From contig NZ_CP065362.1 of the NCBI RefSeq assembly GCF_019904295.1, positions 310,001-374,000 on the forward strand: 64,000 bases of DNA. The letters are read 5' to 3'. Below the pieces are notes generated by a model. It ran no database searches, was not told the origin of the DNA, and saw only the letters and a program-made list of their open reading frames with translations. Made by a program: the position numbers and the translations under genes. The first letter of the stretch is position 1, and the number at the start of each line of letters is the position of its first letter. This DNA comes from Ruegeria sp. SCSIO 43209 (GTDB lineage: Bacteria > Pseudomonadota > Alphaproteobacteria > Rhodobacterales > Rhodobacteraceae). This document shows positions 17,316 to 24,830 of the stretch, piece after piece.

Positions 17316-18122
17316 ATGGCAGAGAACGGCCTTTTCCCAGTCAGCCTTGTACGGCACAGGAATCGATTCTGGCGCCGGTTCACATCATACCAATTTGTTG
17401 CAGAGATGGACGCCTGTCCCATCGTCATCTCAGAAGTTCCGCAAATTGCCACATCTTTTCCGATTGTGTTCCTGTCAAACCAAACAGGTTTTTCTCCCGT
17501 CGCACTATTCTCAGTCATCCCGGAAATAGCACCGCCTTTCGTCGACCAAAACGGTCGCTGGCTTGCGCCTTATGTGCCCTCAGCGTTGCGTTGCTTTCCA
17601 TTCCAGGCAGAAGCTTTAAAAAAGGGCGACTCTCGGTCACGTCTGTTTGTCGACGAGGATTCAGGGTTGGTTACACATGACCCTAAGGACCAACCATTTT
17701 TTACAGTGGACGGACTTTTGACGCAGGATCTATGCGATGTGCGCCGCTTTCTGCAAAATCGCCTGGCCTCGGCAAACAAAACGGACCAAGTCTGCTCTTT
17801 GATCGCTGAAATGGGTCTGCTTGTACCACTGGACGAACAGAATGGCATCACTTTGACCGAGGGTTACTGGGGCGTTGATCCAATTCTGCTGGAACGATTG
17901 CCCGAGTCTAACAAATTGGCCCTGCTTTCCAGCGGCGCGCTACGGCTGATTCACGCTCATCAAGTATCCCTGTCGCATTGCATGTGGCTGTCCAGCGCGC
18001 AGAGCCAATCAGGCACGAGGAGTTCAGAACAAAAAGACACCTTTGGCGGATTCATGACTGCACTTGCTGAAGAGGTTCGGCACGGACAATGCAAGGAGGG
18101 CGCGATCCATGCAATGGGTTAA
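17316..18122 (+). CDS. sapC: SapC family protein
   Basis: A 268-residue protein matching the SapC family (PF07277). Typical features are the N-terminal LFPVSLVRHRNRFWRR segment, PIVISEVPQIATSFPIVF, a central HPKDQPFFT-like motif (THDPKDQPFFTVDG) and the late LVPLDEQNG. In Campylobacter fetus, sapC precedes the type I secretion genes sapDEF for the S-layer protein. Its biochemical role is unknown. Here it likewise heads a secretion operon behind a giant repeat adhesin. I chose ATG 17316, preceded by AAGAGG with six bases spacing. An upstream ATG at 17274 lacks such a site and would add 14 unlikely residues. The stop overlaps the start of the next gene by 14 bp. No signal peptide, so probably cytosolic. 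Confidence 0.85.
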   Translation: MAENGLFPVSLVRHRNRFWRRFTSYQFVAEMDACPIVISEVPQIATSFPIVFLSNQTGFSPVALFSVIPEIAPPFVDQNGRWLAPYVPSALRCFPFQAEALKKGDSRSRLFVDEDSGLVTHDPKDQPFFTVDGLLTQDLCDVRRFLQNRLASANKTDQVCSLIAEMGLLVPLDEQNGITLTEGYWGVDPILLERLPESNKLALLSSGALRLIHAHQVSLSHCMWLSSAQSQSGTRSSEQKDTFGGFMTALAEEVRHGQCKEGAIHAMG

Positions 18123-18672
18123 GTTCGGGCTTGGAATCCTTGGCATAATAGCGGGGTTACTGTCAGTTTCAGCCTGCACCTCAACGCCCAACCTAGCCGA
18201 TGTCGAGACATCTTTAACGCGAGGAACGACCGGAGCAAGCGCAACAGCACGATCAAAACAACTTTCAAAGAACGCTTTTGACCAACAAGTGCGACAGGCT
18301 GTTCAGAGCAGTTCGATTGTGGCACGAAGTGGGTCCAAAACAAGGACAATCCAAGCTTACCAGAATGCCGCTGGCGGTGCATTCTTGGCTCAGGCCTTAT
18401 TGGGGTTGATAGCGCGGCCCGTTCAGACGAACTCCAATAATAGTGAAGTGCCCCCTTACTGGTGGGTATCGGAAGGTCATGAACCTAGAATGGATGTATT
18501 GACTGCGAGATCCCGAGTGTCGGGTACGAAACGCAACGACATGCAGCTACAGGAACGGCTGATTCTGGCAGAACAGAACTTCGCTTTGGCCAATTACACC
18601 TCATCGATCCGAACCGAGACCATTCTGGGTTCTCCGGGGTTCACGATGGACACGCTGGATAAGTCGCTATGA
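18109..18672 (+). CDS. Short TolC-like lipoprotein of the adhesin export operon
   Basis: A 187-residue predicted lipoprotein: Met-Gln-Trp-Val-Lys, a hydrophobic stretch and the lipobox LSVSAC (Cys about residue 22). The start at 18109 has a near-perfect AAGGAGGG eight bases upstream; it overlaps sapC by 14 bp. I do not recognise it as a known full-length family. However, VRQAVQSSSIVARSG with AGGAFLAQALLG resembles the first helix of TolC/LapE channels. RMDVLTARSRVSG with ERLILAEQNFALANY resembles their second helical hairpin. A full channel has about 450-500 residues, so this would be an internally shortened version without the beta-barrel strands. The reading frame is intact and its stop overlaps the next ATG (ATGA), arguing against simple decay. 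The alternative is an unrelated small secretion lipoprotein. Confidence 0.7.
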   Translation: MQWVKFGLGILGIIAGLLSVSACTSTPNLADVETSLTRGTTGASATARSKQLSKNAFDQQVRQAVQSSSIVARSGSKTRTIQAYQNAAGGAFLAQALLGLIARPVQTNSNNSEVPPYWWVSEGHEPRMDVLTARSRVSGTKRNDMQLQERLILAEQNFALANYTSSIRTETILGSPGFTMDTLDKSL

Positions 18673-20801
18673 ATGTTGATCGTGCAACTCTGACCGAATT
18701 GGAAGCTTGCTTGTTGAATGTCGCAGCGACACTTGAGCGGCCATTGACAGTTGCAGCACTGAACGCCTGCCAATCTGGTGATACAGGTGAGTTGACCGTG
18801 CGCGATGCGATGTACGCGGCACAACGAGCAGGCCTGCAGGTCGGGTTTGGTGCGCGAAAGCTGTCGGCATTTGATGCACCGCTGGCACCCGCGATCTTGT
18901 TGTTGGAAGGCGATCGCGCCGTTGTGTACCACGGGCGCACGCGCAATGGCGATCTATTGCTTTACGACCCCACTTTGGATGACGGTATCGGAGAGGTTCC
19001 CGAAAGCGGCGTGGACGAAGTCTACACGGGCTATGCATTGTTGTTTCGACCCTTGCACCGCGACGAGGTTAACGCAGATCAAGCGGATCAGCGGGGTCAT
19101 TGGTTCTGGTCGTCCCTTTCCGCAAACCGCTGGTCTTATGTTCAGGTGGCGCTGGCTGCGGCGATGGCAAACGTTCTGGGGCTTACGACCTCAGTCTTTA
19201 TCATGATCGTCTACGACCGGGTCTTGCCCAACGAGGCGACCGAGTCGCTGATTGCTTTGACGCTTGGCGTGGGGTTGGCGCTTCTTTTTGACTTCGCGCT
19301 GAAGCTCCTTCGCGCGGGGTTCATAGATCGCGCCGGCCAGAATGCTGACATGTCCATGGGACGGCGAGTATTTGACCAGGTGCTGAATATTCGCATGTCG
19401 TCCCGAACGGGCTCAACGGGTGCAATGGCCAGTACCATCCGCGAATTCGAAACTTTGCGTGAATTCTTTACTTCTGCCACACTCGTCGCTGTCGTAGACT
19501 TGCCATTCATCGCGGTATTCATATTCGCGATCTATATGGTGGGCGGCCCGCTGGCGCTTGTTCCGGCACTCGCTGTACCAGTCGTTCTTCTCAGCGGACT
19601 GGCTGTTCAACCGATCCTGTCGCGTCTTGCTGAACAAAGTTTTGCAGACGGACAATCCAAGCAATCTGTTCTGGTTGAGGCTGTATCAGGCTTGGAAACC
19701 ATCAAGACAACCGCCGCCAGTCGGCAGATGCGAATGCGGTGGGAAGGTGCAATTGCACGCCAGTCAAACTACGGATCACGCAGCAGGGCCGTTACTCAAT
19801 TTGCCCTGAACCTAACTGGATTTACTCAGCAGGCCGCGCAAGTACTTATCGTCTTTTATGGTGTATTTCTGATCACGGATGGCCAGACGAGCATGGGGGC
19901 ACTTGTTGCGTCGGTGATGCTGACCGGCCGTGCCCTGGCACCGCTGGGACAATTGGCGCAAACCCTGACACGTGTCAATCAGGCACGCAGTGCCTACCGC
20001 AATCTGGACACGTTAATGCAGGCGAGCAATGAGCGGCCTGAAGGCAAATCTTGGATCAGCAGATCCGAGTTTTTCGGGCGGATAACGTTTAACAATGTTC
20101 ATTTCGCATATCCTGATCAAACGGAAGATGCGATGAAAGGTGTTTCATTTACAATCGAACCCGGTGAAAAAGTCGCTGTCCTGGGCCAGATTGGGTCGGG
20201 CAAGAGTACGATTGCGCGACTGCTGTTGGGCCTCTACCAACCGCGTGTGGGCTCGGTGATGTTGGACGGGCTGGACATTCGCCAGATTGATCCCGGCGAC
20301 TTGCGGCGAAATATTGGTTCAGTCTTGCAAGACATCTGGCTGTTTTCCGGTACCGTCCGGGAAAACATTGCCAGCGGGTCGGTGCGCCCGCGTGATGATG
20401 AACTGATCCGTGCAGGGCGCATTGCAGGTGTCGAAGATTTTATCGCGCGGCACCCACGGGGCTATGATCAGCCTGTAGCCGAACGAGGAGAAGGATTGTC
20501 AGGTGGTCAAAGGCAGGCGATTGCATTGGCCCGGGCGCTTATCGGGCATCCTCCTGTCCTGCTGCTGGATGAGCCTACGAGCGCGATGGACGTCAAATCC
20601 GAATCCGAAATTATACGCCGCCTTAAAAAGACCACGCCAGATACCACGATGATCATCGTGACGCACCGAACCAGCCTGCTGGAACTGGTTGATCGGGTCA
20701 TAGTGATTGAGGATGGCAAAGTTGCAATGGACGGACCCAAAAACATCCTGACCCAGACAGTTCGCAAACCCGGGAGGCATCTGAATGTCGCGGCATCCTG
20801 A
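18669..20801 (+). CDS. Type I secretion ABC transporter with C39-like domain (LapB/LssB family)
   Basis: A 710-residue exporter with three parts. Residues about 1-130 are a peptidase C39-like domain. The catalytic cysteine and its Q-x-D-C-G context are absent, so it is a non-proteolytic docking domain, although the LLYDPTLDDG strand remains. The transmembrane domain covers about 155-440. The ATPase has Walker A GQIGSGKSTIARLLLG (about 507), signature LSGGQRQAIALARAL (about 610) and Walker B LLLDEPTSAMD (about 635). This is the LapB/LssB arrangement that exports giant RTX adhesins. It starts inside the stop of the lipoprotein gene (ATGA) and its own end overlaps the adaptor start by 17 bp. The Ig-repeat adhesin two genes upstream is the obvious cargo, by context. 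Confidence 0.93.
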   Translation: MNVDRATLTELEACLLNVAATLERPLTVAALNACQSGDTGELTVRDAMYAAQRAGLQVGFGARKLSAFDAPLAPAILLLEGDRAVVYHGRTRNGDLLLYDPTLDDGIGEVPESGVDEVYTGYALLFRPLHRDEVNADQADQRGHWFWSSLSANRWSYVQVALAAAMANVLGLTTSVFIMIVYDRVLPNEATESLIALTLGVGLALLFDFALKLLRAGFIDRAGQNADMSMGRRVFDQVLNIRMSSRTGSTGAMASTIREFETLREFFTSATLVAVVDLPFIAVFIFAIYMVGGPLALVPALAVPVVLLSGLAVQPILSRLAEQSFADGQSKQSVLVEAVSGLETIKTTAASRQMRMRWEGAIARQSNYGSRSRAVTQFALNLTGFTQQAAQVLIVFYGVFLITDGQTSMGALVASVMLTGRALAPLGQLAQTLTRVNQARSAYRNLDTLMQASNERPEGKSWISRSEFFGRITFNNVHFAYPDQTEDAMKGVSFTIEPGEKVAVLGQIGSGKSTIARLLLGLYQPRVGSVMLDGLDIRQIDPGDLRRNIGSVLQDIWLFSGTVRENIASGSVRPRDDELIRAGRIAGVEDFIARHPRGYDQPVAERGEGLSGGQRQAIALARALIGHPPVLLLDEPTSAMDVKSESEIIRRLKKTTPDTTMIIVTHRTSLLELVDRVIVIEDGKVAMDGPKNILTQTVRKPGRHLNVAAS

Positions 20802-22095
20802 TCTGGAAAGCCTCGCCCGTGAAATGCGTGGCGGGTCACCGCTGCGGGGATCATTGCTGCTGCTCCTGATACTCAGTTGTTTGATAAGCGCCGTCGCCTG
20901 GGCTCATTTAACTGAACTCGACGATGTCGTGAGGGCAGATGGGCGTATCGTGCCATCCGGCGATATTCAGGTGATCGAAGCGACCGAACCCGGTGTTTTG
21001 CGGTCCGTTCACGTGCGCGAGGGTCTGGTGGTTGAGGCTGGTACATTGCTGATGGAGCTGAATACTACTCAGATCGAACGAGAGTTGAGCCAAGAGCAAC
21101 AGCGTGCCTTTGGTTTGATGGCCCGCGCACAACGACTACGTGCCGAAATCGATGGGGCTGAGCTTGAGTTCGACGACGATCTTCTGACTGGCGCGCCAGA
21201 TGTCGTGCGGTCGGAGACTGCGCTGTACCACGGTCGGCAAGCAGAACTTGAAGCTGAGATTGCAATTCTCTCTCGACAGCGCGAACAGCGGCAACGCGAG
21301 TACGAAGAGGGATTGGTTGACCAGGTCACGTCAACCGAGACCCTGAATGTGTTGGCCGATGAGCGCGCTATGATGGTGCCATTGGTCGAACAGAAGATGG
21401 AACCGGCAACAACCCTTTTGGCCCTGCGCCGTAGCGAGGCGGAATGGAAAGGCCGCAAGGTCAGAGCAGAGGCGATGATCAACCGGTTGAAGGCCGGGCT
21501 GGATGAAGTGGATGACAAAGTCCGCGCGACGCGCAGTCGGTTTCGTAGTGCCGCACTAACTGATCTGGCTTTGGTTTCGGCAGAGCTTGCCGCCTTGCAA
21601 CCTGCCCTGCCCTCTTTGCGTGACCGTGCGTCTCGCGCGCTGATCCGGGCCCCCGTACGGGGTGTCGTAAACCGGATTCACCGGACGACGATCGGCGGGA
21701 TGGCCCGAAGCGGTGAGGAACTGATTGAGATTGTTCCGTTGGACGACAGATTGTTGGTGGAAGCCTATGTCCGGCCCAAGGACATCGCCTTCCTGCATCC
21801 AGAGCAAAAGGTCAAAATCAAGATCACGGCCTACGATTTTTCGCGGTACGGCAGTCTGGATGGTGAGATCGTTCGCATCGGTGCCGACACCATCACTCGC
21901 TCGGAACGAAGTGAAGAAGAGGTTTTCGTCGTCGAAATTCAGACTTCAGACACGATGTTGGATGCGGGTGGTACAGCGGTTGAAATCATCCCAGGAATGA
22001 TCGCTCAGGTCGATATTCTGTCAGGCCGAAAGTCAGTTCTGGGTTATCTGATCCAACCTGTTCTGAAAATAAAAGACGAGGCGCTGCGCGATTGA
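20785..22095 (+). CDS. HlyD family type I secretion adaptor (LapC-like)
   Basis: A 436-residue membrane-fusion protein with an N-terminal transmembrane helix (about 26-44, LLLLLILSCLISAVAWA), a lipoyl half motif (VIEATEPGVLRSVHVREG) and a long Arg/Glu-rich coiled coil (about 90-250). The second lipoyl half (LIRAPVRGVVNRIH) and a C-terminal barrel ending SVLGYLIQPVLKIKDEALRD follow. This end motif is characteristic of LapC/PrtE adaptors. It overlaps the exporter gene by 17 bp, so expression is coupled. It is clearly different from the PrtE-like adaptor at 9.8 kb, so the two systems are not a recent duplication. The gene converges on a response-regulator gene across a small hairpin. Confidence 0.92.
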   Translation: MSRHPDLESLAREMRGGSPLRGSLLLLLILSCLISAVAWAHLTELDDVVRADGRIVPSGDIQVIEATEPGVLRSVHVREGLVVEAGTLLMELNTTQIERELSQEQQRAFGLMARAQRLRAEIDGAELEFDDDLLTGAPDVVRSETALYHGRQAELEAEIAILSRQREQRQREYEEGLVDQVTSTETLNVLADERAMMVPLVEQKMEPATTLLALRRSEAEWKGRKVRAEAMINRLKAGLDEVDDKVRATRSRFRSAALTDLALVSAELAALQPALPSLRDRASRALIRAPVRGVVNRIHRTTIGGMARSGEELIEIVPLDDRLLVEAYVRPKDIAFLHPEQKVKIKITAYDFSRYGSLDGEIVRIGADTITRSERSEEEVFVVEIQTSDTMLDAGGTAVEIIPGMIAQVDILSGRKSVLGYLIQPVLKIKDEALRD

Positions 22096-22145
22096 AGAGA
22101 ACGACAGATGGGCAGCAGATAGCAAAGCGCCAGCCGATAGACATC

Positions 22146-22175
22146 TTAGGCGTCGGGGAGGGGACCGACGACTAA
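22146..22175. terminator. Small bidirectional hairpin between convergent genes
   Basis: TTAG-g-CGTCGG (22146-22156) pairs with CCGACG-a-CTAA (22165-22175) around an eight-base purine loop. It lies after the adaptor gene and overlaps the stop codon of the convergent response regulator. No T-run is present, so it is a weak candidate. Confidence 0.4.
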
Positions 22176-22873
22176 GACCAGGTCACGTCACCAAGAAAGA
22201 TATATCCCGCACCATATATCGTTTTAATAAGGCGCGGGTTTTTGGGATCTTCGCCCAGCTTCGTTCGCAAGCGGGAAATCCGAACATCCATAGCGCGGTC
22301 AAAGCTGTCACCTGCCCCGCCACCCAACATGTCCTGCATGCGCGCGCGGCTGATCAGGCGTTTGGGACTTTCAAGAAACAATCGCAGAACCTCACCTTCG
22401 GCATGACTGAAAGGTGTCTCGACGCCATCGGCATTGATCAAGACATATCGATCAAACTGTGCGGTCCAACCATTGAATTCGGCTATGTCTGAATTCGGCG
22501 TTGCTGGTCCAGTAGAGCGTAGCCGGGCGCGGACCCGAGCAATTACTTCGGCTGGATCAAATGGTTTGGTGATGTAATCATCTGCGCCAAGCTCCAATCC
22601 CGTTACCCGGTCCTGCACCTGAGCGCGGCCTGATATGATGATGACTGCAGCACCTTGCTCAAGCGCAAGTTTGTGCACAAGTGCAAGTCCATCAGTATCC
22701 GGCAATGATAAATCCACCAAACACAGATCCGGAGTGACCCTTTTCAGCGAAGCTTCAAATTCACGGGCACGTGAAAAGCTCTGAGTTTGAAACCCGGCAT
22801 CTTCCAGCGCTTCCGTTAGGATACGGCGGATTTCAGGTTCGTCATCGAGAATGGTCACCAAAGGTTGTGTCAT
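22172..22873 (-). CDS. OmpR-family response regulator
   Basis: A 233-residue two-domain regulator. The receiver domain (about 4-118) shows the acidic pair in VTILDDEPEIRRIL, the phosphorylation site in CLVDLSLPDTDGL (Asp about 53) and the lysine in ADDYITKPFDPAEV. The C-terminal winged-helix domain (about 135-230) contains SHAEGEVLRLFLESPKRLISR, and DVRISRLRTKLGEDPKNP with IKTIYGAGYIF, typical of OmpR/PhoB DNA-binding domains. Its ATG follows directly on the kinase stop codon (TGAATG), so translation is coupled. Targets are unknown. The convergent neighbour is the adhesin secretion operon, so control of surface attachment is a reasonable but untested guess. Confidence 0.93.
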   Translation of the reverse strand: MTQPLVTILDDEPEIRRILTEALEDAGFQTQSFSRAREFEASLKRVTPDLCLVDLSLPDTDGLALVHKLALEQGAAVIIISGRAQVQDRVTGLELGADDYITKPFDPAEVIARVRARLRSTGPATPNSDIAEFNGWTAQFDRYVLINADGVETPFSHAEGEVLRLFLESPKRLISRARMQDMLGGGAGDSFDRAMDVRISRLRTKLGEDPKNPRLIKTIYGAGYIFLGDVTWS

Positions 22874-24775
22874 TCAGGCGGCCTCGGTTCGGATCAACGC
22901 CGACAATTGCGACGATGTGAATGGTTTGCTTAGGACGGGTGCACGGGTCAATGCCTGATGATGTAGCGGGTCATTTAGCGGCAGCGACGTCATCAGTATA
23001 CAGGGCAACGCACCATTCAGGCGGTCGACAATGTCGATCCCAGTGCCTTCGCCCTCCAGCTTAATATCTGATAGAACCAGCGCGATATCACCGATTTCCG
23101 ACGTCAAGGTCAAAGCTTCATCGACCGAGCTTGCCTCGATCACCGAACACCCCAAATCGACCAGCATGTCCCGGAACTGACTGCGCAGGTCATCGCTGTC
23201 TTCAACCAACAATACGAGACCCGCTTGCGCGGACGGGGCAGGACGGTAGGGCAAACGTATCACGACCGAAGCACCAGAAGGCGTGTTGCGCAAATTAAGG
23301 TCACCGCCCGCCAGCTTTACCGTGTCGTAGACCATTGGAAGTCCCAACCCCGAGCCATCGCTGCCTTTGGTGGAAAAGAATGGGTTTAACGCTTTCTTTA
23401 ATGCTTCCCCGGTAAACCCCGGGCCAGTGTCCGACACCGTGATCTCAACCCATATTGTCCCGATTGCATGCGCAGTGATCGTGATCTGGCCCGATGTGCC
23501 GCAAGCATCCCGCGCATTCAGAACCAGGTTCAGCAGTGCATCCTGAACCATGCCGGGATCGAGCATCAGCGCCTTGTCGGGTAGAGTATTGACCACCGAC
23601 AACCCCATGCCCCGCGGCAAGGACGGGGTGGCAAGGATTCGCAAATCCTCAAGTAAACCGCGCATATCCGTCGCCTGAGGTTGCGGCGTGCGATTGCCGG
23701 TCATGTCTGCGATGCGATTCAGCAGTTGCCCCCCGCGTCGGGCAGTTTGTTGCGTAGCCGTGACTAGCTGATCGGCTTCCTTGGGTAGATCCATCCTCTC
23801 TAATCGCGCCTGCATGCCCAGAATAATGGTCAGCAAATTAGAAAAGTCATGGGCAAGCCCGCTTGTCATCTGCGCCGCCATGGCTCTGCGCCGCGTTTGC
23901 TGAAGGGCGACACGGGCTTGAGTTTCTTCGGTGATATCCACCGACATGACATAAACACCACCCGCTTTATCCGGGGTGAATGATACCCGAATGCGGCGTG
24001 AATCCTGATCTTCGGTAAACTCGAAAACCGAAGGTTGGCCTCCATAGGCCTGTTCCAGATGTGGCTTTACCCGGTCATAGGCAGATGACCCCAAAGCCTT
24101 TGATATATGAAGGCCCAGAATGTCAGACGGACGGCCGGGCATGACCGAACTGAGGCGGCGGTTTGAGTAATCGTATCGTCCATCGGCATCCAGATGCGCG
24201 ATATGAGCCGGCATCATCTCGGTCGTCATCCGCGTGCGGGCCTCGATCTCTGTCAGTTGACGCTTGGCTTCTTCCAGCGCGGTGATGGTCGCGGCCAGTT
24301 TGCGGTTGGTTGCGGAAAGCTCTTCGGCATGGCTCAGAAGTTGGCCAGACAGTTCTTCTGAACGGGCACGCAGCAAATCTTCTACCCGCTTCGTGCGAGT
24401 TATGTCGGTATAGACGGCCACCCAACCCCCATTGGGCAAAGGTGCACCTTCGACCGAGATCACCTGACCATTAGGCCGTGTGCGCTCCATATAATGCGGC
24501 TCGAACGCGAGGGCCTGTGAAACGCGTAGCTCGACCATCTCGTCAACATCGCCGACCGAACCGTATTCCCCGCGGCTAGCGAGAAAATAAATTGTGTCAC
24601 GAAACAGAGCCCCCGGCTCGACAAGTTCGTTTGGCAGGTCGAACATTTCCTGAAACCGCAGGTTGCTGACCACAAGACGCAATTGGCTGTCATAAATTGA
24701 CAGCGCCTGACCGATCAGGTTCAGGCCAGCCGTGGTCATCGCCTTGATGCGCTGTTCGGAAATGTCCAAATTCAT
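22874..24775 (-). CDS. Cytosolic PAS-domain hybrid histidine kinase
   Basis: A 633-residue kinase without membrane segments. Residues about 10-130 hold a PAS_7-type domain (LIGQALSIYDSQLRLVVSNL), followed by a coiled coil, a second PAS domain (about 185-300), a histidine box (GLAHDFSNLLTIILGM, His about 309) and ATPase boxes LLNLVLNARDACG, DTGPGF and GSGLGLPMVYDTVKLAGG. The C-terminal receiver (about 515-630) has LLVEDSDDLR and LSDIKLEGEGTG. The order resembles NahK/ErcS-type kinases. The ATG at 24775 has GGAGG with zero spacing, so the TTG two codons downstream (24769, six-base spacing) may be the real start. It is coupled to the response regulator. The internal receiver implies a phosphorelay or self-inhibition. 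Confidence 0.9.
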   Translation of the reverse strand: MNLDISEQRIKAMTTAGLNLIGQALSIYDSQLRLVVSNLRFQEMFDLPNELVEPGALFRDTIYFLASRGEYGSVGDVDEMVELRVSQALAFEPHYMERTRPNGQVISVEGAPLPNGGWVAVYTDITRTKRVEDLLRARSEELSGQLLSHAEELSATNRKLAATITALEEAKRQLTEIEARTRMTTEMMPAHIAHLDADGRYDYSNRRLSSVMPGRPSDILGLHISKALGSSAYDRVKPHLEQAYGGQPSVFEFTEDQDSRRIRVSFTPDKAGGVYVMSVDITEETQARVALQQTRRRAMAAQMTSGLAHDFSNLLTIILGMQARLERMDLPKEADQLVTATQQTARRGGQLLNRIADMTGNRTPQPQATDMRGLLEDLRILATPSLPRGMGLSVVNTLPDKALMLDPGMVQDALLNLVLNARDACGTSGQITITAHAIGTIWVEITVSDTGPGFTGEALKKALNPFFSTKGSDGSGLGLPMVYDTVKLAGGDLNLRNTPSGASVVIRLPYRPAPSAQAGLVLLVEDSDDLRSQFRDMLVDLGCSVIEASSVDEALTLTSEIGDIALVLSDIKLEGEGTGIDIVDRLNGALPCILMTSLPLNDPLHHQALTRAPVLSKPFTSSQLSALIRTEAA

Positions 24776-24780
24776 CCTCC

Positions 24781-24815
24781 CCTGCGCCCATGGGTATCAC
24801 CAGTTCAGGCGCAGG
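24781..24815 (-). terminator. Hairpin between aspD and the kinase gene
   Basis: CCTGCGCC (24781-24788) and GGCGCAGG (24808-24815) form a perfect 8-bp stem with a 19-base loop in the 55-bp gap after aspD. There is no U-run after it on the minus strand, so it could be partial termination or transcript protection rather than a full stop. Confidence 0.4.
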
Positions 24816-24830
24816 TGTAGGGAGATTCAC

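Noticed and set aside
18669..19060. C39-like domain as an active processing peptidase
   Set aside because: The catalytic cysteine context is absent and the adhesin has no double-glycine leader.
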